DNA of 64,000 nucleotides from Bartonella taylorii (GTDB lineage: Bacteria; Pseudomonadota; Alphaproteobacteria; Rhizobiales; Rhizobiaceae), in NCBI RefSeq assembly GCF_023920105.1, contig NZ_CP083693.1, positions 1,133,001 through 1,197,000 of the forward strand, in the 5' to 3' direction. The notes beneath the pieces were generated by a model. It saw only the letters and a list, made by a program, of their open reading frames with translations. It was not told where the DNA came from and did no database searches. Each line of letters begins with the position of its first letter. Position 1 is the stretch's first letter. Shown one piece after another: positions 9,669 to 18,700 of this stretch. The translations under genes were made by a program, and so were the position numbers.

Positions 9669-10063
9669 TCATCCGCGTTTTTATACCTTTTACAAAACGG
9701 GCTGTTTAAGCGCTTTTCGACACTTCGTTGCGGAATAATAGCACCAGGCTGACAAATGGGAAGATTTTCCTCTTTAAAAGTGTAACACCATCCCCCCCCT
9801 TTCACTTCATTTTTATAGTGAAAACCTGATTGAATCATGCAAGCATGAATTGATGCTCGTGCATTAATACTCAGCTTTTTATTTTCTGGAAAAATATCAT
9901 CAGGCGTTGGCATTCCACATTCTAACAATGCTTTTCCTACCTCAGTAAAATCTGCTCCTGGTTTCTCCCACATATATATATACCCTGGAAGAGGTTTGTC
10001 GATACTACATCCAGCTATAATGAACAAAACTATTCCACTTAATAATTTCAAGATTTGTTTCAT
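9656..10063 (-). CDS. Family A cysteine-rich lipoprotein, copy A5
   Basis: The 135-residue protein has lipobox IIAGC (Cys 19), WEKPGAD, ALLECGMP-PDDIFPEN, ACM-x-QSGF, KGGGWC, NLPICQPGAIIPQRS and the final ECQP. A run of eight G encodes the GGG before WC, a slippage-prone site. The ATG overlaps the stop of CT4 as ATGA with GGGAGG just upstream inside CT4. It should be exported and lipid-anchored. Pairing with CT4 suggests it is the cognate partner; an immunity role is inference. Confidence 0.82.
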   Translation of the reverse strand: MKQILKLLSGIVLFIIAGCSIDKPLPGYIYMWEKPGADFTEVGKALLECGMPTPDDIFPENKKLSINARASIHACMIQSGFHYKNEVKGGGWCYTFKEENLPICQPGAIIPQRSVEKRLNSPFCKRYKNADECQP

Positions 10064-10833
10064 TTTTTCCTCCCTGATTTATTTGAATCAATTTGTATAC
10101 GGTGAGGTAAACCATAATCATGTTGGCATATTGAACTCGCATTACCATAACAAGCATGAGGGCTAGGATAACTCCATATTATTTTCCCTGCTTCTTTCCA
10201 AGGACCACTACCAGGGGGGATCTGTTCAAAAGTATAAGGATTTTTGCCAATCTTTGTACCTACAAAGTCATCTGCGTGATTTTCCAAGCCAATATGGGTT
10301 TGGTGGCCATCACTTACATAATCTAACGTATTTGCCATAATTTGAATATTAAAAGCCGGTCCAAAGGTATCAATTTTTGTTTTGTACCCTATACCGTGGA
10401 TGCCATGCTTTTCAAAGTCACGCATTCCATTACCCAATGTCAAACTACCACGGCTATGCGCATCAACAATCGCCCCTGTATTGCCATAACGATACATAAA
10501 ATCCTGAAACTTCTTTGTCGAATTACTCAGCCCCCCAAAGTTGCCTTCTAGAAACTTCTGATAAAAAGCTACCCCGAGCTCTACTTCCCATGAATCAGCT
10601 TTTGGAAAAGCTGTAAAATAAAATGGCTCATGCTCATTATCCGCCAACTGTACTGCATAACGGGCTGCCTCATCTGGTGTGGTAAAAATACCATTATAGA
10701 ACATACGCCTGTTGCCATCAGAACCTGCGTGTAAATGCTTTTCTTCTTCAGGCGTTAAATAATGTGATTGAGGAAACAATTCCGCCATTCCAAGCGAAAG
10801 CAAAAAGGGGATTGTTTCCATCACCAGCAGCAA
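10060..10833 (-). CDS. Orphan FhaB C-terminal domain copy CT4
   Basis: An intact 257-residue frame with a TTG start four bases after the stop of the A3 lipoprotein pseudogene; an internal ATG four codons in is an alternative. After the leader (LSLGMAELFPQ) it has YLTPEEEKHLHAGSDG, the NGIFTTPDEAA segment, DAHSRGSLT, FFGPA, and H-A-C-Y-G...C near the end. The AHSRGS sequence resembles an alpha/beta-hydrolase nucleophile elbow, and the late His could complete a catalytic site; this is inference. It has no TPS secretion domain or clear signal peptide. Its N-terminal half nearly matches CT5, while the C-terminal half matches CT6, so it is mosaic. Coupled to A5 by ATGA. Confidence 0.78.
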   Translation of the reverse strand: MLLVMETIPFLLSLGMAELFPQSHYLTPEEEKHLHAGSDGNRRMFYNGIFTTPDEAARYAVQLADNEHEPFYFTAFPKADSWEVELGVAFYQKFLEGNFGGLSNSTKKFQDFMYRYGNTGAIVDAHSRGSLTLGNGMRDFEKHGIHGIGYKTKIDTFGPAFNIQIMANTLDYVSDGHQTHIGLENHADDFVGTKIGKNPYTFEQIPPGSGPWKEAGKIIWSYPSPHACYGNASSICQHDYGLPHRIQIDSNKSGRKK

Positions 10834-10836
10834 GGA

Positions 10837-11249
10837 TTAAGGTTTGCATTCAGGTTGTACTGGACTTCTTTTACAAAACGGGCTGTTTAAACGCTTCTCA
10901 ACACTTCGTTGAGGAATGACCGCACCAGGCTGACAAATGGGGAGGTTTTCCTCTTTATAAGTATAACACCACCCCCCCCTCTCTGATCTTTATAGTGGAA
11001 TCCTGCTTGGATCATACAGGCATAAGTTGTTGCTCTTGCATTGTTGCTTCTCTCTCTATTTTCTGACTCAAGGTCAATAAGACTCGGCATTCCACATTCT
11101 AATAGGGCTTTTCCTACCTCAGTAGAATCTGCTCCTGCCTTCTCCCACATATTCACGTACTCTGTAGGAGTGCTGTCAATTTTTGATATGTCACATCCAG
11201 TGATACTTAATAGAACTATCCCACTCAATAATTTAAACAGTGTATTCAT
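10837..11249 (-). pseudogene. Family A lipoprotein copy A3, frameshifted at poly-G
   Basis: The gene starts with a good lipobox (SITGC, Cys 19) and family A core (WEKAGAD, ALLECGMP, ACM-x-QAGF), then shifts frame in a run of eight G at about 10970-10980, where nine would keep the frame into GGGWC. The remaining sequence in the other frame still encodes WCYTYKEENLPIC, QPGAVIPQRSVEKRLNSPFC and ends ECKP at 10837. As read it gives a 120-residue altered protein ending at 10887. The stop-start overlap with CT3 (ATGA) is preserved. It could be an off state of a phase-variable tract, a recent mutation or a sequencing error. Confidence 0.8.
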
Positions 11250-12076
11250 TTTTTCTTCCTTAAATAACCTAAACCTAAATAATCTAAAATTGCATCAGAT
11301 GAATAAATTGTTGCAGTATGAGGTGTTCCATAAGCATGTTTACACGCATCACTCGCATCTCCATAGCAATTATGGGTGCTAGGATCATAGCCCAATAGCG
11401 CTCTCCCTTGTTCTATTATTGGAATTGCTGGTGGAAATAATACATAGGGGAACTTCAAGGGTACCTTATAAAAAGTAGGCAGATTGTGACCAATGCTTAT
11501 ACCAACGGGGTCAAGTAGATGGTTTTGTAAATAAATATGATCTTTTTTGCCATCGCTTACGAAATATACCGTATTTGCCATAGATGCAGCGTTATCCGCC
11601 GGTCCAAAAAAATAGATATCTGTTTTATACCCTATACCGTGGATGCCATGCTTTTCAAAGTCACGCAATCCATTGCCCACGGTCAGACTACCACGGCTAT
11701 GCGCATCAACAATCGCTCCTGTATTGCCATAACGATACATAAAATCCTGAAACTTCTTTGTCGAATTACTCAGCCCCCCAAAGTTGCCTTCTAGAAACTT
11801 CTGATAAAAAGCTACCCCGAGCTCTACTTCCCATGAATCAGCTTTTGGAAAAGCTGTAAAATAAAATGGCTCATGCTCATTATCCGCCAACTGAACCGCA
11901 TAACGGGCTGCGTCATCTGGTGAGGTAAAAATACCATTATAGAACATACGCCTGTTGCCATCAGAACCTGCATGTAAATGCTTTTCTTCATCCGTTAAAT
12001 AATGTGCGTGAGGAAACAATCCCGCCATTCCAAGCGAAAGCAAGGATGGGAGATTGTTGACCATCACAAACAACAA
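11246..12076 (-). CDS. Orphan FhaB C-terminal domain copy CT3
   Basis: An intact 276-residue frame starting at TTG four bases after the A2 lipoprotein stop, with a hydrophobic leader (LLSLGMAGLFPHA) followed by YLTDEEKHLHAGSDG. It carries DAHSRGSLTVGN, YFFGPADNA, and STHNCYGDASDAC near the end. Its C-terminal half is the IGHNLPTFYKVPLK type with a long proline-rich loop. The last codons (LGYLRKKK) contain the ribosome-binding purines for the next lipoprotein, whose ATG overlaps this stop. Without a TPS domain it is unlikely to be exported by FhaC; it may be a silent cassette or use the leader. Confidence 0.78.
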   Translation of the reverse strand: MLFVMVNNLPSLLSLGMAGLFPHAHYLTDEEKHLHAGSDGNRRMFYNGIFTSPDDAARYAVQLADNEHEPFYFTAFPKADSWEVELGVAFYQKFLEGNFGGLSNSTKKFQDFMYRYGNTGAIVDAHSRGSLTVGNGLRDFEKHGIHGIGYKTDIYFFGPADNAASMANTVYFVSDGKKDHIYLQNHLLDPVGISIGHNLPTFYKVPLKFPYVLFPPAIPIIEQGRALLGYDPSTHNCYGDASDACKHAYGTPHTATIYSSDAILDYLGLGYLRKKK

Positions 12077-12079
12077 GGC

Positions 12080-12484
12080 TTAAGGATAGCATTCATATTG
12101 TTCTGGATGCTGTTTACAAAACGGGCTATTTAAGCGCTTCTCAACACTTCGTTGTGGAATGACAGCGCCTGGACGACAAATGGGCAGGTTTTCTTCTTTA
12201 TAAGTATAACACCACCCCCCTCCTCTTTGATCTTTATAATGAAATCCTGCTTGGATCATACAAGCATGAATTGTTGCCCATCCATTATTGCTTACCTCTC
12301 TATTTTCTGAATCCTCACTGTAAGGGGTTGGCATGCCACATTCTAACAATGCTTTTCCTACTTCAGTAGAATCTGCTCCTGGCTTCTCCCACATTGCTCT
12401 ATATGATGGCCCCAATTTGTCAATGTCACACCCAGCTACACTTAACAGAATTAATCCACTTAACAATTTCAATATTTGTTTCAT
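12080..12484 (-). CDS. Family A cysteine-rich lipoprotein, copy A2
   Basis: From the ATG at 12484 the product is 134 residues with lipobox SVAGC (Cys 19), WEKPGAD, ALLECGMP, ACM-x-QAGF, GGGWC, NLPICRPGAVIPQRS and a final C-Y-P. I chose 12484 rather than the in-frame ATG at 12496 because GGAG lies between them at ribosome-binding distance and because the other copies also start with an ATGA overlap on the CT stop. Asp follows the lipid-attached Cys, which in E. coli would favour inner-membrane retention. Partner of CT2 by position. Confidence 0.8.
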   Translation of the reverse strand: MKQILKLLSGLILLSVAGCDIDKLGPSYRAMWEKPGADSTEVGKALLECGMPTPYSEDSENREVSNNGWATIHACMIQAGFHYKDQRGGGWCYTYKEENLPICRPGAVIPQRSVEKRLNSPFCKQHPEQYECYP

Positions 12485-14640
12485 TTTTTTCTCCATAAAT
12501 AACCTAAATAATCTAAAATTGCATAAGGTGAATAAATTGTTGCAGTATGAGGTGTTCCATAAGCATATTTACATGCTGGCTCCGCGTTTCCATAACAATT
12601 ATGGGTACTAGGGTAAGAGCCCAATAGTGCTCTCCCTTGCTCTCTCATTGGAATTGCTGCTGGAAATAATACATAGGGGAACTTCAAAGGTACCTTATAA
12701 AAAGTAGGCAGATTGTGACCAATTCCTGTACCAATGGGATCGAATATATGGTTTTGTAAGTAAATATGATTTTTTTTACCATCACTCACATAATATAGCG
12801 CATTCGCTACCGATATAGCGTTATCCGCCGGTCCAAAAAAATAGATATCTGTTTTATACCCTATACCGTGGATGCCATGCTTTGCAAAGTCACGCATTCC
12901 ATTGCCCACTGTCAAACTACCACGGCTATGCGCATCAACAATCGCCCCTGTATTGCCATAGAGATACATAAAATCCTGAAACTTCTTTGTCGAATTACTC
13001 AGCCCCCCAAAGTTGCCTTCTAGAAACTTCTGATAAAAAGCTACCCCGAGCTCTACTTCCCATGAATCAGCTTTTGGAAAAGCTGTAAAATAAAGGGGTT
13101 CATGCTCATTATCCGCCAACTGGACCGCATAACGGGCTGCCTCATCTGGTGAAGTAAAAATACCATTGTAGAACATACGCCTGTTGCCATCAGAACCAAC
13201 TTGTAAATGCTTTTCTTCCTCAGGTGTTAAATAACGATACAGAGGGATTTTTCTATCATAGCTGTCTTTGATATATTGTCCATTTTCATTTGTTGCATAG
13301 ACCACATTGCCATTTTCATCATGCACAACCTCACCCTCAGGATGCTCTTTGAGATATGTGATTTCGTTCACTTTATCCCGATAATCAAATCCTTCATCCG
13401 ATAAATCATTGATCATATCTAAGCGATTATGCACTGCTCCCTCAAGCGATGTGGCATCCACCGGTGCAACGGCTTGGTGGGCTGCTGCGGTGTTGCGGTT
13501 GAGTGCATCAATGATTTGTCCAGCATCTTGGACCATTGCCCTCTGGTTAGATCCACCTGTCAAAATAATGCTGCCATCACTGATGGCGGATTTGGTTTCC
13601 CCTTCCGCTCCATCATGTGCCTTTCCGTGATTTAAAGCATTTTTGGCAATGTTTTTTATCGTGTCATTTCCAGAAAGGCTAAACCCATGGCTGCTGGCTT
13701 GCGCATGGGCACTGTTGGTGATGTCACTGGTGGCAATCCTTCCTGTGGTCAGGCTGTTTTTTTCTGCCGGCGCGGTGCTGGCAATGATGCCTCCGGTTAA
13801 CGTTGTTTTGTCTTTAACGTTGATCTTAAAACCACCATCACCCGCTTTGATGCCTGATTGTTCCACAACACTGTGATAATCGCTAGAGGATTGATCCTTT
13901 TGGAAAGAGGCGCTCATAGAGCCTCCACCACCCGTTTGTCCAGCACCAAAGCCAACAGAAACCGATTTCTGCTTGCTGGAAGTTTGTCCCGTATCACTGC
14001 GGCTGGTAATGGTGAGAGCACCCCCTACTTCCATTTCTACACGCTCTCCAGAAACCACGGCACCTTCCAGTGCGGTATTGCCTCCACTTGTGGTATGAAC
14101 CGTATTGGTACCAATAATATGGGCGTTCTTTTGTTGAACCGCCTCGCTCGAGCCTTCTCCTTGACTAAAAGCGGCATTGCCCGTTGCCCCTGCGCTACCC
14201 GTGCCATAACCGGTGCCAACACTCATTGAAGTACTTTCACTACTGTTTTGTGTGCTTTGCACATTTTGCGCACTTTCAAAGGTGATATCTTTACCCGCTT
14301 CCAAGGTGATATTCCCGCTCTGCGCATCATTGCCCAGTGCATAGACAGGATTGCTACCAGCGATAATATCGGCTCCAACACCATGGATGCTGCCTTTGTG
14401 GGCTTGCATGTTGACAGCGCGCCCTGCTTCTATGCTATTGGTTACAGCAGTAGATGTCTGAGCAGATGCCTCCGCTTTCTCAGTCTTAAAGCCCACGGTT
14501 ACACTGCCAGAAGCACCAGCCATATTGGCAAGAGCATCCTTGGTAGAGCCCCCCAACCCTCCTAATGTATTGAACCTTCACCTGCCGTGTTGTGGAGTTG
14601 ATCGACCAACAGATTTAAACTGCCACCCGCGTGGATAAAG
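12481..14640 (-). pseudogene. Truncated fhaB copy ending in CT2
   Basis: About 690 residues (12481-14556) match the last quarter of the intact FhaB downstream: ASVTVGFKTEKAEAS, TSTAV-SIE-GR, GIKAGDGGFKINVKDKTTLTGGII, the pretoxin stretch with KEHPEGEVVHDENGNVVY, then YLTPEEEKHL and a full CT domain with DAHSRGSLTVGN and H-N-C-Y-G...C. At about 14575-14640 there is a short piece (HAGGSLNLLVDQLHNTAGEGS) that matches FhaB some 2.8 kb further upstream (near 20590-20650), joined out of frame. The middle has therefore been deleted, and signal and TPS domains are missing. A TTG at 14556 could initiate a cytoplasmic product, but I treat it as a remnant or cassette. Confidence 0.85.
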
Positions 14641-14693
14641 AAGGAGATGGCTTTGATCCTCTACTTCATTCGTGATTTTATCCAACAACCTTT

Positions 14694-15170
14694 TTAACGA
14701 TGGGGAGGACGCTTTGGTGATCGCTTTTGTAAAGCTTTTTGCTTTTGCTGACGTTTTCTTTCATCCTCAAAATGCGTTAGTAAAGCGCGTTCCTGTTTCG
14801 TTTTGTTGGTCACACCAAAGGTGTCATTGTCCATAAATTGCTGATATCCAGCTAGCATCAAATTAGCTAAAAACGAGTCACTTTTCAGAGGTTGTACAAA
14901 ATAGAGCCCTTTTGAATCTTGCAATTTATACCGGAAACCTGCTTTTTTCATGCACTCATAAACTGAGGCAAATTCATTTGCATACGAATTCATATCACTA
15001 GAAGAAGCATAGACTGGTTTCCAACCACATTTTGATAAGGATTGTTGGATCATCGCTTTATCGACACCTGGTTTTTCCCATAATGCTAAAGTTGATGGAG
15101 GAGGTTGGTTAACACATCCAGTGATACTTAACAGAGTCATGCAACTCAATAGTTTTAAGATTTTCTTCAT
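14694..15170 (-). CDS. Family B lipoprotein (lipoprotein/CT chimera), copy B1
   Basis: Starting at ATG 15170 (after GAGGG, which would sit inside the product if the ATG at 15185 were used), the 158-residue protein has lipobox SITGC (Cys 19). The first half resembles family A lipoproteins (WEKPG-D, SKCGW, CMKKAGF), and the second half resembles the middle of the CT domain (YF-x-x-P, DS, LAGYQQFMDN, GVTN), without the AHSRGS motif. The C-terminus is basic. It is a close paralogue of B2 at 7119-7622. It follows A1 and a leader remnant. Role unknown; a decoy or hybrid immunity protein is speculation. Confidence 0.75.
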   Translation of the reverse strand: MKKILKLLSCMTLLSITGCVNQPPPSTLALWEKPGVDKAMIQQSLSKCGWKPVYASSSDMNSYANEFASVYECMKKAGFRYKLQDSKGLYFVQPLKSDSFLANLMLAGYQQFMDNDTFGVTNKTKQERALLTHFEDERKRQQKQKALQKRSPKRPPHR

Positions 15171-15243
15171 TTTTCCCTCTTTCAATGGATTTATTTACAA
15201 TAAAAAAGCTCGGAAGCTTGTTGATATTTTCTGTTCATACTGT

Positions 15244-15350
15244 GTTCAAGACAGGTTAGAACTAAATTGAGATGGTGGATTGAGGAAACAATCCCGCCAT
15301 TCCAAGCGAAGGCAAGGATGGCGGATTGTTGATCATCACAAACAGCAAGA
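15244..15350 (-). pseudogene. Leader remnant of a CT copy
   Basis: The sequence matches the leader of the orphan CT copies (NNPPS, LPSLGMAGLFPQS) and stops just where YLTPEEE should begin. It lies between A1 and B1, exactly as the remnant at 7720-7802 lies between A6 and B2. Confidence 0.6.
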
Positions 15351-15351
15351 C

Positions 15352-15753
15352 TTAAGGCTGGCATTTGCGACTATTTTTATATTTTTTACAAAACGGGCTG
15401 TTTAAGCGCTTCTTGACACTTCGTTGCGGAATGACAGCGCCTGGACGACAAATGGGCAAGTTTTCGGCTTTATGATTTACACACCATCCCCCCCCCCTTT
15501 CTTCATAGCGGAATCCTGATTGAACCATGCAAGCATGAATTGTTGCTATTGCATTATTACTGAGCTTTCTACTTTCTGGAAATACATCATAAGGAGCTGG
15601 CATTCCACATTCTAACAATGCTTTTCCTATCTCCGTAAAATCTGCTCCTGGCTTTTCCCATGCCCCTATAGAAGATGTGGGAGTTTTATTAAACTGGCAC
15701 CCAGCTATACTCAATAAAGTTATCGCACTTAATAATTTTAAGGTTTGTTTCAT
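15352..15753 (-). CDS. Family A cysteine-rich lipoprotein, copy A1
   Basis: The 133-residue protein directly follows fhaB, 20 bases after its stop, with its own GGAG before ATG. It has lipobox SIAGC (Cys 19), WEKPGAD, ALLECGMP-PYDVFPES, ACM-x-QSGF, GGGWC, NLPICRPGAVIPQRS and final CQP. Ten consecutive G encode the GGG segment, the longest such tract in the locus and a candidate phase-variation site. In contact-dependent inhibition systems the gene at this position encodes the immunity protein; a lipoprotein would suit an effector that acts in the periplasm or on membranes. That assignment is inference from position. Confidence 0.82.
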   Translation of the reverse strand: MKQTLKLLSAITLLSIAGCQFNKTPTSSIGAWEKPGADFTEIGKALLECGMPAPYDVFPESRKLSNNAIATIHACMVQSGFRYEERGGGWCVNHKAENLPICRPGAVIPQRSVKKRLNSPFCKKYKNSRKCQP

Positions 15754-15773
15754 TTTTTACTCCATAATCTAAT

Positions 15774-18700
15774 TCAAGGTTTTTGTTCTAGATGAGATGT
15801 GCCATAATTATATCTACATTTATAACTCGCATCTCCAAGACAGGTATGGGAGCTTACGGGATTCATGATCACTCTCCACCATTCTGTCCACCAGTTACTA
15901 CCAGCAGGTATTGTCTCGTAGGTATAGCCATTACCGCCAATCCATCGGCTCACAAAGTCATATCTATTCCCATCAAAGCCAATAGTGGTTTGTTTGCCAC
16001 CACTCACATAACCTAACAGACCGGATGCAGCCAAAACATTAGCCGCTGGTCCAAAGAAACTGATCGTTGTATTGCCTGCTACATCATTTACACCTTCTTG
16101 TTTGAAAGAATTCATCATATTAAAGCCTGTCAAACTGCCTCGACTATGGGCATCAAAATGCAATCCTGTGTTACCATAGCGAGACGTTAGATCTTTTGCT
16201 TCTTGTGTGGAATTGGTCAAACCCCAAAAGTTATTTTCCATAAACTTCTGATAGCCCGCGACCAAAAGTTCTGAAATAGCAGAATCCGCTTCTGGGAACA
16301 CAACAAAATAAAGCGGTACATTTTTATCCTTCGCATGTTGCTCTGCATAAACAGCAGCCTCATAGGGTGGGGTAAAAATGCCATTGAGGGACACATGCAC
16401 CTTGCCATCAGAGCCGGCTTGCAAATGCTGCTTTTCTTCATCCGTTAAATAATGAAACTTAGGGATAGGTTGTCCACGAGCGTCTTCTATAGGCTCTCCA
16501 TTTGCATCTATTTCATAGATTATATTACCCTTTTCATCACGGTCGACAACGGCGATGGGGTGCTCTTTGATAAACATGGTTTTATAGGAATCATCGCTGT
16601 ATTTAAACCCTTCTTCTAAGAGTTGCGTTACCATTTCACGGTTTTCATGGACGATTTGTTCCAGCTTGCCTACATCGAGTTGTTGTACACCCTTATGGGC
16701 GGTGGCAGTATCACGATTAAGGGAGGCTATGGCTTGCTCAACATCTTGCCCTGTCAATGCCTTCTGCCCTGCTTCATCAGTAATGACGATGGTGCCATCG
16801 CTAATAGCAGATTTGGTGTATCCTTCCTCTGAATCTTTAGCTTTTGAATGATCTAAGACATTTTTAGCAATGTTTTTCCCAACACCATATTTGCCCTGAT
16901 ACATCGGACCACCCGCAGAAATGCTGATCCCATCGCTGCTGGCTTGCGCATGCGCACTGTTGCTTATATCACTGGTGCTAATGCTTCCTGTGGTCAGGCT
17001 GTTTTTATCTGCCGGCGCGGTGCTTTCAATAATACCTCCAGTTAGGGTCGTTTTATCTTTAACGTTGATTTTAAAACCGCCATCACCCGCTTTGATGCCT
17101 GATTGTTCCACAACACTATGATAATCACTAGAGGATTTATCCTTGTTCAAGGATATATTGGTTGTAGCTGCATCATTCTTTTTTCCACCATTAAACCCAA
17201 TAGAAAGAGAGTTTTGCTTGCTGGAACTGTGTCCCGTATCACTGCGGCTTATAACAGTAAAATCACCACCAACATCCATCTCTACACGGTTTCCAGAAAG
17301 CACTGCACCTTCCAGTGTGGTGTTGCCTCCACTTGTGCTATGAACAGTGCCGGTGCCTATAATATGGCTGTTCTTTTGCTGAACCTCCTCACTGGAGCCC
17401 TTGCCTTTACCAAAAGAGGCGTTACCCATCCACCCTGTACCACCAGTACCATAACTATACCCAATATTCATTGAAGCGCTTTCACTTCTGTTTTGTGTGC
17501 TTTGCGTGTTTTGCGCACTTTCAAAGAGGATATGTTGTCTTGCATCCAAGGTGATATTCCCGCTCTGCTCATCATTTGCATAGACTGGATTGGTACCAGC
17601 GATAATATCAGCGCCAATACTATGGATGCTGCCTTCATGGGCATGGATATTAATAGAACGCCCTCCTTCTATGCTATCTGTTACCGCAGTAGATGTCTGA
17701 ACAGATGCCTCCTCCTTCTCTGTCTTAAAGCCCACGGTTACGCTAGCAGAAACATCAGCAATATCACGAACCGATTGTTTAAGTTTTCCATCCTTCATCC
17801 CATTGTAAAGACCTTTGCCTTTGCTATAGAGATCATAGCCTTTTAGACCAGCAATAAGACCATTGCCGATTTTGTGTTTTGTATCCCCATGACCAAAACG
17901 TTTGGCTGCATCCCTTACATCTTGTACGGCACCAAGAATGCCCACATTGACAGATCCTGTCACACCAGCAAAGGACTTTTCATGCTTTTCTTTTGCGTTA
18001 GAGGTATCATAGCTTTCTGATAGGGTGATATTATTGCCAGCATCAATGTTGACATCACGATCCGCCGAAACAATGGTTTCTTGTAAATTCACATCATTGC
18101 CACCATTGATCTGCACATCTTTGCCCGCCTTGAAATGAGATGGCGTATTGGTATTTTCCCATTGATCGCCCGTATCTTTAGCGCTTGCAATTCCAACACC
18201 CACGGAAGCACCGCTAGGGTTCTTTTCAAACTGAAACCCAAAACCTGTGCGTTCTTCCTTTGAGCTTGCGCTATGACGATTGTGACCAGGTGAAACATTG
18301 ATATCATGGACTGCCGAAACATGAATATTTTCTTGCGCAGTAAAATCAGAGCCCACCACGTTCACATCTTTTTTGGTGGCGGTGATGGTGATATTTTTCC
18401 CATTGAGAGAAGAGCCTTGATGTTCAAAACTTTCTTCATTTTCTGTCTTTGACTCACTTCCGTATACCGATACAAAGCCCTTGCCTGAACCCACACCAAA
18501 ACCTGTTTCATGGGTTTCTGAATGGCTCTTATGATGATCTGTCATGCCATCAATCGTCACATTTTCTCCCGTCACATGAATACCTTCATTTGCAAACATA
18601 TGAGAAGCTGTGATTGTAGTCTCTTTGTCTGATTGCGTGATAATGTTGCCCGTTGCCCCAAGGATAGAGGAGACCGTTGTGCTATGCGATTGAGAGCTAT

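Noticed and set aside
13409..14565. Several plus-strand open frames opposite the fhaB remnant
   Set aside because: They mirror the minus-strand coding sequence and lack start signals; similar shadows lie opposite the intact fhaB.
15774..16600. VENN pretoxin motif as in enterobacterial CdiA
   Set aside because: No VENN tetrapeptide is present before the C-terminal domain; similarity to CDI is argued from layout and cassettes, not from this motif.
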